A stretch of DNA of 64,000 bases from Asticcacaulis excentricus CB 48 (GTDB lineage: Bacteria > Pseudomonadota > Alphaproteobacteria > Caulobacterales > Caulobacteraceae). The translations under genes were made by a program, and so were the position numbers. The stretch covers positions 62,001-126,000 of the forward strand of contig NC_014819.1 of assembly GCF_000175215.2 (NCBI RefSeq), given 5' to 3'. Shown in pieces: positions 22,790 to 31,897 of this stretch (its first letter is position 1; each line of letters begins with the position of its first letter). Below the pieces are notes generated by a model. That model searched no databases. It was not told the origin of the DNA and was given only the letters and a program-made list of their open reading frames with translations.

Positions 22790-25533
22790 ACCTGAACTTC
22801 GACGCGGTCAGGCGGGAGGTGTTTCGAAGCGCGCAGAAGCTGGTGGCCGAGCGCATCTTCGGCGACATGCCTTCCGTCGACACCGGTATCAGCTGTGAGT
22901 TTCCCCCGAGCCTGTCCGGCTACTTGCCCTATCGGTCATTTGATGAGGTTCGCCAGCTTTATGTGCAGGATGCCACGGTCGGTCTGGTTCTGGAACTGAT
23001 CCCGCTGCTGGGCGTGACCGACGCGCAGCACGCGCTTCTGGCGCAGGTGTTCAATGACGCCCTGCCCGATGGCGCGCATGTCCAGATCATCAACTATGCG
23101 TCGCCACGTACGGGGCACATTGTCGACAGCTGGGCGCGCAGTAGATCGGCCGGTGGGGAGATATTCGAGGAACTGGCCCGGCACCGCCGTCAGCATCTGA
23201 TGAACGGTATATGGACGTCGTTTTCGAAGTCTGCCCCTTTCAGCATGCGCGACTACCGCGTCATCCTGGCCATTGAGGTGAGAGGCGATGTCAGCGGACC
23301 CGCTGGCGACGCCCTCGCGGAGTTGCGCGAGGTAATCAAGGGCACGCTGGCATCGATGGGGGGTGCGGCCTTCACCCTGATGCCGGATCAGTTGCTGTCG
23401 TTCTGCGCGGCTGTCCTCAATCCGACCTCTTCGACGGTGTATGACTCTATACCGTACGACCGGGAGGACTGGCTTAACCAGCAGATCGTCAGGCGCGACA
23501 CGACCGTCACGCAATATCGCGACCGGCTTGTCGCCACGACAGCCTATGCCGGCGATGGCTACGATCAGGACCTTCTGCCCAAGGGCAGCCGTCGAGAGCG
23601 CTGGGAGTTTCGAGCCTTTTCGCCGGTCCGATATCCGGAAAATGCCTCGCAGGCCGTGGTGGCGCGGCTCATCGGCGACTTCTTCAACAATCAGCTTCAG
23701 AACATCGGCTCGAACCTGACGGTGCTCTATTTTTCGCCGATGACGCTCGATGAGAGCAAGACCACGGTCGAGATGAAGACGATGCGCACGAGCCAGCAGG
23801 CCAGCTCGCCGACGGCCAAGTTCTTTCCGGCGATCCAGAGGGCGGCGGACGACTGGACAGCCGCCAACCAGGCCGTCTCCATGGGTGCCAAGCTCTGCCA
23901 TATGGGCATGTTCGCCATCTCCATCACGCCGCTGCAGGATGCCGACCGTGCCGAGCGCCAGCTTCGGGCGGTCTGGGGCGGGGCGGGTTTCGAGCTCTCA
24001 CGCTCTGATGTCCTGCATCTGCAGACGCTTCTTGCGGCGCTGCCGCTGACCATGGGCGACGGTCTGGCCGACGACTATAAGGCCCATAAGCGTCTACGGC
24101 GGATGCCGACCAGCTGTATGGCTATGTTGGCACCTTTTCAGGGAGAGTTTCGGGGCTTTCAGCGACCGGACATGCTGTTCCTCGGCCGTCGGGGCCAGCC
24201 CTTTTTCTTCTCGCCCTTCTCCAACGAGGAGGAGGGGATGGGCGGTGGCAACCACAATGTGTCTGTGATCGGCGCATCGGGGTCCGGCAAGTCGGTTTTG
24301 ATGCAGGAGATGGCCGGGGGACTGCGCGGGCGCGGCGCCGATGTCATCGTGCTCGACGACGGATATTCGTTTCGCAACACCTGCAAGATTCAGGGTGGGC
24401 AGTTCATCGAGTTTAATCTGTCGAGCGATCTGAACATTAATCCGTTTTCGCTGGTCGATTATCAGGAAGCCGATCTTGATGAGGAGTATCGGTCCGAGTC
24501 GATCAACGCCCTCAAATATACCGTTCTTCAGATGGCGAAGGGGGATGATCTCTACCTGAAGGAAGAGCTGGGTATGATCGAGCGCGCGGTCGTCGAGGTG
24601 TTCGAGACGAAGCGCGCCGAGGGCGGCATTGAGGACGTCGCACTCTATCTGGAGGCTCATTTTGGTGATCCGGGCCGCGCCATGGCGATCGCCATGGAGC
24701 CTTACCGGCTGCGCGGTAGCTACGGCAAACTCTATAACGGCCAGGCCAATCTGGAGATCAGCAGTCCCTTCACGGTGTTCGAGCTGTCCCCCCTCGAATC
24801 CAAGAAGGATTTGCGCGCGGTCGTCATCCTCTCGCTGCTGATGGTCATCCGCCAGCGCATGAAGCATGGCGGCCGCGCTCGGAAGAAGGCCCTGTTCATC
24901 GACGAAGCCTGGCAGTTGCTGGGCGACGGGGCGGCGGGTCCGTTCATCGAGGGCTTTGCGCGGCGCTGCCGGAAAGAGGGCGGGGCACTGATCACCGGCA
25001 CTCAATCCCTGGAAGACTATCAGCGGACGGCGGGCGGCCGGGCCTGTATCCAGAATTCGGAATGGAACATCATCCTGAAGCTGAAACCGGAGTCCGTCGA
25101 TGCCTTTGCCAATGAAGGCATTCTGCGGGCATCTGAGGCCGAGCTTGAACTGATCCGATCGCTGTTCACGTCTCAGGGCGAGTATTCTGAGGCCTATATC
25201 CGGGGTGCCGGCACGAAATTCATCGGTCGCCTTGTGCTCGATCCTTATTCCCTGGCGCTCTATTCGACGAAGCCGGAAGTGCTCGACGCGATCGAGCGTC
25301 TGGTCAGTGCTGGCTATTCCGCCAAGGAGGCCGTCCGATCCGTTGCGTTCAAGGTCCCGATCGAGACCCACTGGTCCAAGGCGCAGATCCGGCAAGCCGA
25401 ACTTTTGATGGGTGACGGTGAACTCAAGCCGTTCATCGAGCGCTATGGCGCCATGTCGAGCCGGGAACGCAGGATCTTCGCGCACCGCCTTTTCGGAGAA
25501 CTGGAGGGCAACGATGCGCAGGCATCTCTGTAA
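22786..25533 (+). CDS. traC: TraC conjugation ATPase (VirB4 type)
   Basis: A 915-residue protein from the ATG at 22786 that overlaps the traV stop; longer in-frame starts lie inside traV. It has the TraC N-terminal domain, then the ATPase domain with Walker A GASGSGKSVL (Lys502) and Walker B region KALFIDEAWQLL. A GGALITGTQSLEDY motif equivalent to the VirB4 Q-rich element follows. TraC powers pilus assembly from the cytoplasmic face of the inner membrane. Length and motif order match the family. The next gene starts inside its 3' end. Confidence 0.94.
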   Translation: MNLNFDAVRREVFRSAQKLVAERIFGDMPSVDTGISCEFPPSLSGYLPYRSFDEVRQLYVQDATVGLVLELIPLLGVTDAQHALLAQVFNDALPDGAHVQIINYASPRTGHIVDSWARSRSAGGEIFEELARHRRQHLMNGIWTSFSKSAPFSMRDYRVILAIEVRGDVSGPAGDALAELREVIKGTLASMGGAAFTLMPDQLLSFCAAVLNPTSSTVYDSIPYDREDWLNQQIVRRDTTVTQYRDRLVATTAYAGDGYDQDLLPKGSRRERWEFRAFSPVRYPENASQAVVARLIGDFFNNQLQNIGSNLTVLYFSPMTLDESKTTVEMKTMRTSQQASSPTAKFFPAIQRAADDWTAANQAVSMGAKLCHMGMFAISITPLQDADRAERQLRAVWGGAGFELSRSDVLHLQTLLAALPLTMGDGLADDYKAHKRLRRMPTSCMAMLAPFQGEFRGFQRPDMLFLGRRGQPFFFSPFSNEEEGMGGGNHNVSVIGASGSGKSVLMQEMAGGLRGRGADVIVLDDGYSFRNTCKIQGGQFIEFNLSSDLNINPFSLVDYQEADLDEEYRSESINALKYTVLQMAKGDDLYLKEELGMIERAVVEVFETKRAEGGIEDVALYLEAHFGDPGRAMAIAMEPYRLRGSYGKLYNGQANLEISSPFTVFELSPLESKKDLRAVVILSLLMVIRQRMKHGGRARKKALFIDEAWQLLGDGAAGPFIEGFARRCRKEGGALITGTQSLEDYQRTAGGRACIQNSEWNIILKLKPESVDAFANEGILRASEAELELIRSLFTSQGEYSEAYIRGAGTKFIGRLVLDPYSLALYSTKPEVLDAIERLVSAGYSAKEAVRSVAFKVPIETHWSKAQIRQAELLMGDGELKPFIERYGAMSSRERRIFAHRLFGELEGNDAQASL

Positions 25534-25831
25534 CGCCCTAGCCGCGACCCGCCAGTATCTGCCCGGTTGGAGCTGGTCGGGTCTGTTTCACCAATTGGAG
25601 ACTGCGGCCATCGCGTTTGCTGTTTCAATAGGCCTGACGCTCGTCGTCTTCGGTTTTCAGGTGGATTCCTGGATGCACGAATGGGCCAACTTCCTGCGCC
25701 ACTACGTGGGCGCCGCACCTGTCGCCCGCGCCCCTGTGAACCTCTTCCTCTTCGCTGTCTATCTGACCCTGTTCGCCGTTGTCTGGCTGAGCCGCCGGTC
25801 CAAAAGGAAGCCCGATGCAAGCCTCGCCTGA
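25514..25831 (+). CDS. Small two-helix membrane protein between traC and trbI
   Basis: A 105-residue protein from the ATG at 25514, which lies inside the end of traC after CTGGAGGGCAACG, a good ribosome-binding site. Two membrane segments are visible: AAIAFAVSIGLTLVVFGF (about 31-48) and LFLFAVYLTLFAVVWL (about 76-91). The C-terminus is basic. I know no named F-type Tra protein with this form; its position is conserved enough in such operons to suggest a channel accessory. It overlaps trbI by 17 bases. Confidence 0.7.
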   Translation: MRRHLCNALAATRQYLPGWSWSGLFHQLETAAIAFAVSIGLTLVVFGFQVDSWMHEWANFLRHYVGAAPVARAPVNLFLFAVYLTLFAVVWLSRRSKRKPDASLA

Positions 25832-26288
25832 AGCTGAAGCCGAAACGCCCTCGCCGGCGCCGAAACCCGCCCCGAAGCGCGAGGCCGCATTGCCGCGCCT
25901 GAGAGGACAGCACGTGCTGATCGGGTTGCTGGCCATCAACATGGTGGTCACCGGCGCTTTGTGGTTTCGGGTGATGACCGACACCCGTCCGGTCATCGCG
26001 ACCGTCGGTCTGACGAGCCTCGCGCGCAATTACGCCCAGTCCCTGGCGAGCGATCCCACCATATCCGCAGAAGCCTTGCAGATACGCACTCAGCTTTTCA
26101 TGGCCGAAGGCCAGAAGGAGATCGACCGACTGACAGCGGACGGTGGCATGGTGCTGCTGGCGCGCGAATGCGTGCTGAAAGGGGAGGATGTCGATCTTAC
26201 CCCGCAATTCGCAGCTTCACTGAACACGCAGCTGGCAGCGACGAAATCGCCTGCCGTGGGGGCGGTCGCCAATGTCCCTGAGCAATAG
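25815..26288 (+). CDS. trbI: TrbI-like F-type conjugation protein
   Basis: A 157-residue protein with a Pro-rich cytoplasmic start (AETPSPAPKPAPKREA), one membrane helix (HVLIGLLAINMVVTGALWF, about 33-51) and a periplasmic domain. The domain contains FMAEGQKEIDRLTADGGMVLLARECVL, matching the F-type TrbI pattern of a helix followed by a Cys-containing strand. In F, TrbI affects pilus outgrowth and retraction. It overlaps the neighbouring genes on both sides, typical of this tightly packed operon. Confidence 0.75.
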   Translation: MQASPEAEAETPSPAPKPAPKREAALPRLRGQHVLIGLLAINMVVTGALWFRVMTDTRPVIATVGLTSLARNYAQSLASDPTISAEALQIRTQLFMAEGQKEIDRLTADGGMVLLARECVLKGEDVDLTPQFAASLNTQLAATKSPAVGAVANVPEQ

Positions 26289-26778
26289 GTTTCCGAAGAT
26301 AAGCCGCTCGGCAAAGATCATCTGGTCGGTGGCGGCCGCACTTGCCGTTTCGCAGCTTGGCGGCGCTATCGCGTCTGACTACCAGTTCTTCCTGAACGAG
26401 ACCGACAGTCTGCCCAATTGGGCCTTTTGGGTGAACAAGAACCAGATCGCGCCACAGCGCGGCGATTATTTTGCCTTTGTGGCCCCTCCCAACCCCTATT
26501 ATCCGGCAGGGTTTCGCTTTGCCAAACAGGTCGTTGGCGTGCCGGGTGATGTGGTCGAAGTGCGCGGCCGCGAATTCTGGATCGATGGACGTCTGGTTGG
26601 CATTGCCAAGACCCATGATCAGGCAGGCAATCCCGTCGCCATGTCGTCTCCGGGCGTCATACCCGCCGACAAGTATTTTGTGGTTACACCTCACAAGGAT
26701 TCCTTCGACAGCCGCTATGCGCTGATCGGATTGATCGACCGCAAGACGCTGGTCGGGAAAGCCTATCCGGTGCTCTGA
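26272..26778 (+). CDS. TraF-type S26 signal peptidase
   Basis: A 168-residue membrane-anchored serine peptidase of the S26 family, TraF (Ti/RP4) branch. The N-terminal anchor is WSVAAALAVSQLGGAI. The catalytic Ser46 lies in NETDSLPNWAFW and the general-base Lys85 in GFRFAKQVVGVPGD, followed by the typical EFWIDGRLVG. It probably processes pilin or another Tra precursor. The F plasmid lacks such a gene and relies on the host leader peptidase, so this is a feature of the alphaproteobacterial F-like systems. The end abuts traW. Confidence 0.88.
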   Translation: MSLSNRFPKISRSAKIIWSVAAALAVSQLGGAIASDYQFFLNETDSLPNWAFWVNKNQIAPQRGDYFAFVAPPNPYYPAGFRFAKQVVGVPGDVVEVRGREFWIDGRLVGIAKTHDQAGNPVAMSSPGVIPADKYFVVTPHKDSFDSRYALIGLIDRKTLVGKAYPVL

Positions 26779-27410
26779 TGGGTCACGTGCGCGCCTCGCT
26801 CTTCATCGCGATGACGATATGCGCCTGTTTGCCCGCGCAGGCGGGCGACCTTGGCGCCTATGGCCCGACCTTCGAGATCATCGAAACGGATCTACTGAAA
26901 GACATCCTGTCGAAACTCAGGAAGGCGGAAAAGGATGGCCGGATCGATGAGTTGAATCGGAAGTTTGCCGATGCAACCCGGAAGAGGGTCGAGAGCCCGC
27001 CGCCGGTGCCCGGCATTGTCACCACGGTAAAGACGCGCACCTGGCTTTACGATCCGTCGATCGTCGTGCCGCAGGAAATAGCCGACGACAAGGGACGGGT
27101 ATTCGCCCGTCGGGGTGAGCGGATCAATCCACTGGAGCGGCTGCCGTCCTACAATAAGGTTCTGATCTTCATCGACGGGCGTGACGCGCGTCAGGTCGAG
27201 TTTGCTGTCGCGCAGTCCAAAAAGCTTGGTCAGGACCGCACGATCATGGTGCTGGTCAACGGCTCGCCCATGGCCACGATGCGCGCCCGTAAGCAGGCCT
27301 TCTACTTCGACCAGCTTGGCACGCTGACCACAAAGTTCGGTATCACGCAGGTGCCCGCCACCGTCACCAAGGAAGGGACTGCGCTCAGGGTCCGCGAGGT
27401 GGCGCTATGA
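26778..27410 (+). CDS. traW: TraW pilus assembly protein
   Basis: A 210-residue periplasmic protein with a signal peptide (LFIAMTICACLPAQAG). It has the TraW core: RTWLYDPSIVVPQEIADDKGRVFARRGERINPLERL, then a thioredoxin-like beta-alpha tail with LIFIDGRDARQVEFA and GITQVPATV. It acts with TraU and TrbC in pilus assembly. Its stop overlaps the traU start by 4 bases. Confidence 0.92.
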   Translation: MGHVRASLFIAMTICACLPAQAGDLGAYGPTFEIIETDLLKDILSKLRKAEKDGRIDELNRKFADATRKRVESPPPVPGIVTTVKTRTWLYDPSIVVPQEIADDKGRVFARRGERINPLERLPSYNKVLIFIDGRDARQVEFAVAQSKKLGQDRTIMVLVNGSPMATMRARKQAFYFDQLGTLTTKFGITQVPATVTKEGTALRVREVAL

Positions 27411-28417
27411 GGTGGGTGGCCTTACTGACACTTTTTGTTAGCCTCGCGTTTGCAGGGGCGGCGACGGCATCGCCGGCCGACGCCCTTCGGGTCTGCACCG
27501 GGCGTTTCGTCAACCCGATCACTGCGCCCTGTTGGGATTGCATCTTCCCTCTGACCATCGGCTCGGTGCCGATCTGGCGGGGGAAGGGGGTACGCATCGA
27601 TGCGCCCAATCCGCCCAGTCCCATCTGTGCCTGCGGCACGCCGATCCCGCGCGTCGGCTTAACCATAGGCTATTGGGAGCCATCGCGTCTGATGGACGTC
27701 ACCCAGAAGCCGTTCTGTTTCCCGAACCTCGGTGGGCTCTCGATCAGCCCCGGCTTTGGCTATGCCGGCAAGAGCGAATACCGGCAAGAGAGCGGCGCGG
27801 CACGCACGGCGTATCATGCCCACTACTATGTCTACCCGCTTCTGGCTTGGCTTCAGATCCTGACCGACTTCGTGTGCATGGAGTCGTCGGGTTTCGATAT
27901 CGCTTACATGACCGAGTTCGACCCGTTGTGGAATTCCGATGAGCTGAGCGCGATCATAAATCCCGAGGTCTTCCTGTTCGCCAACCCGATTGCCCAACTG
28001 GCGTGCAGCGCGGACTGCGTGGCGGCGACCACGGTGGGTCGGCCGATACAAAAGCTTTTCTGGTGCGCTGGCTGTCAGGGCAGCCTTTACCCGATGACGG
28101 GGCAGGTGGCCGGTGACTATGGGCCGCTGACCGGTTCGCTGCATGTCGCCGAGAAGTTTCAGGCTAAGCTGCACCGAGAGCTACTGGCCTGGGGGACACG
28201 CGGCAGCCTGTCGCTGTGCCAGCCCATCCCTCAACCGACCATGGACAAACTCCAGTACCGGTTCCAGCTCGTGACGCCGGTGGCCCACAAGAACCTCTTC
28301 AGCTGCACCGCCATCGGCAAGTCGACCGTGCCCTATGAACACCTCAAGGTCATTCCGGTTAAGGGGGAGGACATCGGATACCTCGTCTGGAAGAAGAGGA
28401 ACTGCTGTGCACTCTGA
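27407..28417 (+). CDS. traU: TraU conjugal transfer protein
   Basis: A 336-residue exported, Cys-rich protein with signal peptide VALLTLFVSLAFAGAATA. Conserved TraU segments are CTGRFVNPITAPCWDCIFP near residues 31-50, CACGTPIPRVG and FCFPNLGG, with paired cysteines (SADC, CAGCQG) needing disulfide formation. TraU is required for DNA transfer more than for pilus growth in F. The gene overlaps traW and its end contains the start of trbC. Confidence 0.93.
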   Translation: MRWVALLTLFVSLAFAGAATASPADALRVCTGRFVNPITAPCWDCIFPLTIGSVPIWRGKGVRIDAPNPPSPICACGTPIPRVGLTIGYWEPSRLMDVTQKPFCFPNLGGLSISPGFGYAGKSEYRQESGAARTAYHAHYYVYPLLAWLQILTDFVCMESSGFDIAYMTEFDPLWNSDELSAIINPEVFLFANPIAQLACSADCVAATTVGRPIQKLFWCAGCQGSLYPMTGQVAGDYGPLTGSLHVAEKFQAKLHRELLAWGTRGSLSLCQPIPQPTMDKLQYRFQLVTPVAHKNLFSCTAIGKSTVPYEHLKVIPVKGEDIGYLVWKKRNCCAL

Positions 28418-29138
28418 TCCAAAGCTTAAAACCCTCGCCTGCGCCGTCGGCGCGCTGCTCCTGTTGTCCGGTCCTACGCCCGCTCAGGAAAATCGCTTCG
28501 AGATCGAGGATCTGGTGAAGAGCGCGCAGGCGCGGTCGGACGCCATGAAGGCAGATTTGACCGGCCTCAATGCCAGCACCGTCGAGAAAACCAAGCGCTA
28601 TGCGCAGGATGCCATCCAACTCGCCAAGGGCAATCGCGAGCGGCTGAGAACCGGCCTGACCTATCTCGGCAAGCAATATGATATCGACTTTTTCGACACC
28701 GAAGCCGAGGTCGAGGGCGGAGTGGTCTATGTAGCCGTTTCGCTGTCCATGCCGCGCGAGGCGCTTCGCCAATTGTCGGCTGATGCGCAGAAGGCCGGCG
28801 CCGTTCTGGTCATCCGGGGATTTGTCGGCGGCAGTTTCAAGACGACGCGCCAGATTCTTCTCAAGACCTTCAGCGAAGAGGCGGCCGCGGGCGTTCTGAT
28901 CGATCCGCGGGTCTTCCAGCAGTATCGCATAGATCGCGTACCGAGTTTCGTGGCGGCCAATACGCCGGTGGCCTCGTGTGAAGACGGCGGACTTGAGTGC
29001 GCGCGAACCGATGTGCCTTTTGATCTTGTCAGGGGCAATATTCCTCTGGCCACGGCCCTGAAGGTGCTGGCGGAGAAGGGTGACGCCGCGCCGCGCGCCG
29101 CGCGCACGGCCATGGATCGTCTGGAGAGCTCGCTATGA
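28407..29138 (+). CDS. trbC: TrbC-type pilus assembly protein
   Basis: I choose the GTG at 28407, because AGAGGA stands 6 bases before it and it overlaps the traU stop by 11 bases. An in-frame ATG at 28335 lies inside traU without a ribosome-binding site. The 243-residue protein has a signal peptide (LACAVGALLLLSGPTPAQ) and a thioredoxin-like domain without Cys pair. VYVAVSLSMPREALRQLSADA and AVLVIRGFVGGSFK are the standard TrbC blocks, with YRIDRVPSFV as the cis-Pro region. It works with TraW and TraU. It overlaps traN. Confidence 0.88.
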   Translation: MHSDPKLKTLACAVGALLLLSGPTPAQENRFEIEDLVKSAQARSDAMKADLTGLNASTVEKTKRYAQDAIQLAKGNRERLRTGLTYLGKQYDIDFFDTEAEVEGGVVYVAVSLSMPREALRQLSADAQKAGAVLVIRGFVGGSFKTTRQILLKTFSEEAAAGVLIDPRVFQQYRIDRVPSFVAANTPVASCEDGGLECARTDVPFDLVRGNIPLATALKVLAEKGDAAPRAARTAMDRLESSL

Positions 29139-30958
29139 ACCGGCTCCTGCTCATCGCTGCTGCCTTATCCATTGCCCTGCCGCTGAGCTTTGCGGTTGCG
29201 CAGGCGCCGAAACGCGAAGATTTCGGGGCGGCTCTCAACGCCTCGAACGCTGCGACCAATACGAGCGATCTGTACCAGACCCTGCCGGGCTATAAGGGCG
29301 ACGCACCGGATATGCAGGCCAGATCCGATGATGCCCCTGAGGACTTAAACGCCAGTGGCATGCTTGCCTCGACCTCCAACAGCCTTACGCCTGTGATCCA
29401 ATCGAACCAGAGCTTCCTCGGCGCTAACCGCATCGATGAGAATGCGGAGTGGGTGAAGAACGCCCTGGCCATCAATGCCGATTCGACCGCGACAGCCGGT
29501 GGCGCGGCGGGGTCCGGTTCTAACGCCTGCCATTTGCAGACGACGTCCTCGACGGAAACGACGCTCTACACCTGCGAAAGCGGCAATATGATCGGCGAGG
29601 GCGACTTTAGCTGCTCCGTTACGCGCGCTTTCCGCAAGAAAGACCCGGTCACCGGGGCTTGCGTCACCAGCCGTCTGACCGGGGTCTATGGCGCAGTGCC
29701 TGACGGCTATCGCTATATCCATCACTGTCAGCGCGCCATCATGCATCATGGTTTGCCGGACGCCAGTAATGGCTGCGGGTATTTGACAGGATCAGGCAGT
29801 TGCCTTGCGCTATATGGTTCTGGTCCCGACTGGTCGACGATCTGCAATCGCGTGGTCACGGGCCGGTCGAAGGTGACCTATATCGGACTGTACGAAGAAA
29901 CCTGCGGAGAGACCGCGGCCTGCACCCTTCAGTCGTCCGTTTGCCGGTCGGACTTTGGTATAGGGTTTTGCGAGCGGGAGGAGCGCAACTATCTGTGCGA
30001 TGCGGGCGGCTTCGAGGATCTGGGTATAAGCGACAGCGGCTGTACCGCGCTGCTGGCCAATCCGACCTGCGCCTTGCGCAGTCAGATCTGCACCCAAACC
30101 GCCAGCATGTTCCCCGAAATCATGGCGCACTTCGGCTTTGCGGCGGACACCTGTTTCTCGACGGCCTTCAGCTACACCTGCCAGAACATCATCGGCAATG
30201 GCAGCAACTGTACGCCTGACGCCAGTTGTAGCTTCAAGACGCGAAACTGTATCGACGCGACCGCGTCTGGTGATGCGTCCTGCCAGAGCTGGGAGAATGT
30301 CTACGAGTGCAAGAAGGCCGTGACCACGCCGGTCGATGCCTCGGTGTGCGACGCCTCCTGGGTGATGGGCACGACGACGATCGAAGCCGTCGATGATCCC
30401 GATCAGGACATCGCCTCGGCGGTGTCGGCCCTGAATGCCGTCAAGGCCGCCTCGAACACCTACGAGGCGGAAATGTCCATCTTCAAGGGACAGGACCTGC
30501 GCTGTGGCAAGGCGGTTATGGGCTTCGCCAACTGCTGCAAGGATTCCGGCTGGGGCACGGATGTCGGGCTGGCAGAATGCGACTCCAATGAACTGAAGCT
30601 GATGGAGAGCCAGAAAAAGAAGGCCTGCCACTATGTCGGCACCTACTGCAGCAAGGACAGCCTCTTCGGGTGCCTGCAAAAGAGCATGACCTATTGCTGT
30701 TACGGCAACAGCCTGGCGCGGATTATTCAGGAAGCGGGCCATCAGCAACTCGGCATCGGCTGGGGCAGCGCCAAATCCCCGAACTGCGCCGGGTTCAGCG
30801 TCGAAGACTTCCAGAAGCTCGACCTGACCAATGTCGATTTCTCAGACTTTTACAATGAGAAGCTGGGTCAGCTGGCCGAGACCGACAGGGCCTCGACGGT
30901 GACCGCCATTACCACCTCCATCGAAGCCATGAACGGCTCGGGTTCACCGAAGAAGTGA
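29135..30958 (+). CDS. traN: TraN mating-pair stabilisation adhesin
   Basis: A 607-residue outer-membrane protein with signal peptide (LLIAAALSIALPLSFAVAQ) and many cysteines, mostly from residue 130 onward. It contains repeats such as CQSWENVYECKK and TYCSKDSLFGCLQKSMTYCCYG that match the TraN C-terminal domain (the conserved CGKAVMGFANCCKDSGWG block). TraN binds a receptor on the recipient cell. The central region would set host preference and is the least conserved part. The operon supplies DsbC and TraF thioredoxin-like proteins, which fit its disulfide needs. Confidence 0.92.
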   Translation: MNRLLLIAAALSIALPLSFAVAQAPKREDFGAALNASNAATNTSDLYQTLPGYKGDAPDMQARSDDAPEDLNASGMLASTSNSLTPVIQSNQSFLGANRIDENAEWVKNALAINADSTATAGGAAGSGSNACHLQTTSSTETTLYTCESGNMIGEGDFSCSVTRAFRKKDPVTGACVTSRLTGVYGAVPDGYRYIHHCQRAIMHHGLPDASNGCGYLTGSGSCLALYGSGPDWSTICNRVVTGRSKVTYIGLYEETCGETAACTLQSSVCRSDFGIGFCEREERNYLCDAGGFEDLGISDSGCTALLANPTCALRSQICTQTASMFPEIMAHFGFAADTCFSTAFSYTCQNIIGNGSNCTPDASCSFKTRNCIDATASGDASCQSWENVYECKKAVTTPVDASVCDASWVMGTTTIEAVDDPDQDIASAVSALNAVKAASNTYEAEMSIFKGQDLRCGKAVMGFANCCKDSGWGTDVGLAECDSNELKLMESQKKKACHYVGTYCSKDSLFGCLQKSMTYCCYGNSLARIIQEAGHQQLGIGWGSAKSPNCAGFSVEDFQKLDLTNVDFSDFYNEKLGQLAETDRASTVTAITTSIEAMNGSGSPKK

Positions 30959-30962
30959 CGCC

Positions 30963-31886
30963 ATGAATAAACTCGCTCACGCTCTTGCCATTGCCATTGC
31001 GATTTTGACGCCCGCCATGGCGCACGCCCAAGCGCCGGAGGCGCTGGCCTCCACGCCTGCAGAGCCTGAGGTGGGAACGGACTATTGCGAGCGTCGACTG
31101 GGGCAGTGGTTCTACTGCGAGGTACCGGTCGCGCCCAAACCGAAGCCGAGGGCTAAAGGCACGGCAAAGCGTGACGACGCGCCCGCTAAACATCCCGATC
31201 TTGTCGCGGCCGAACAGTTCAAGAAGGACATGGAGGAGGCCCGTCTCATCGCTGTCTGGAATCCGTCGGCCGAGAACATTCAGCGGTATTACGCCTATCA
31301 GCAAATGGTCCTGGAGAAGGGCGGCACGTTTGCCGATACGTGGAGGCGTATGGTCTGGGAGAATCCTGACAAGGATTACACCCTGCAGCGGCCGATCAAC
31401 ACGGCCGGAAAGGCCGAGTGGCTTCAGGCGCGCAATACCGATCGCGACCTGTTCTTCAGGGCCGCTTACGACCAGATCGGCATCTTCTATGTCTATCGTG
31501 GCGACTGCGGGCCTTGCCGGGTTGCGTCCCCGATCGTGCGAGCGTTCGCCACCCGGTATGGGATTTCGGTCAGGGCGATTTCAGCGGACGGTGGAGCGAA
31601 CCCGCACTTTCCGGATGCGCAGATCGACAAGGGGCAGCTTAAGGCCTGGGGTCTGACCTCGGCGGTGACGCCGGCCTACATGATTTTTCAGAAACCGACC
31701 ACGACCGGCAAGGACGGCATCAAACCGGTCTCGTTCCGGGTGACCGATGGCAAGACGATCACGCTGCGGCCGTGCCGTAACCCGAAGGGGTGCCTGACCT
31801 ATATGGGCGCCGGTGTGTTGTCGGTCGATGAACTGGCCGACCGGCTTTTTGTGACCCTGGCCACCGAGCCGGGCAAGGATTTTTAG
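30963..31886 (+). CDS. traF: TraF thioredoxin-like conjugation protein (F type)
   Basis: A 307-residue exported protein with signal peptide ALAIAIAILTPAMAHAQ. The C-terminal thioredoxin fold has YRGDCGPCRVASP with Cys182/Cys185 and a cis-Pro in VTPAYMIF. F plasmid TraF lacks the CxxC; here it is present, so a true redox role is likely, alongside the DsbC homologue. A Lys/Pro-rich linker follows the signal. Preceded by traN with a 4-base gap. Confidence 0.88.
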   Translation: MNKLAHALAIAIAILTPAMAHAQAPEALASTPAEPEVGTDYCERRLGQWFYCEVPVAPKPKPRAKGTAKRDDAPAKHPDLVAAEQFKKDMEEARLIAVWNPSAENIQRYYAYQQMVLEKGGTFADTWRRMVWENPDKDYTLQRPINTAGKAEWLQARNTDRDLFFRAAYDQIGIFYVYRGDCGPCRVASPIVRAFATRYGISVRAISADGGANPHFPDAQIDKGQLKAWGLTSAVTPAYMIFQKPTTTGKDGIKPVSFRVTDGKTITLRPCRNPKGCLTYMGAGVLSVDELADRLFVTLATEPGKDF

Positions 31887-31897
31887 GAGGGGTAATC

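Noticed and set aside
24094..25485. 463-codon leftward frame
   Set aside because: Antisense shadow of traC in a GC-rich gene; traC motifs are unambiguous.
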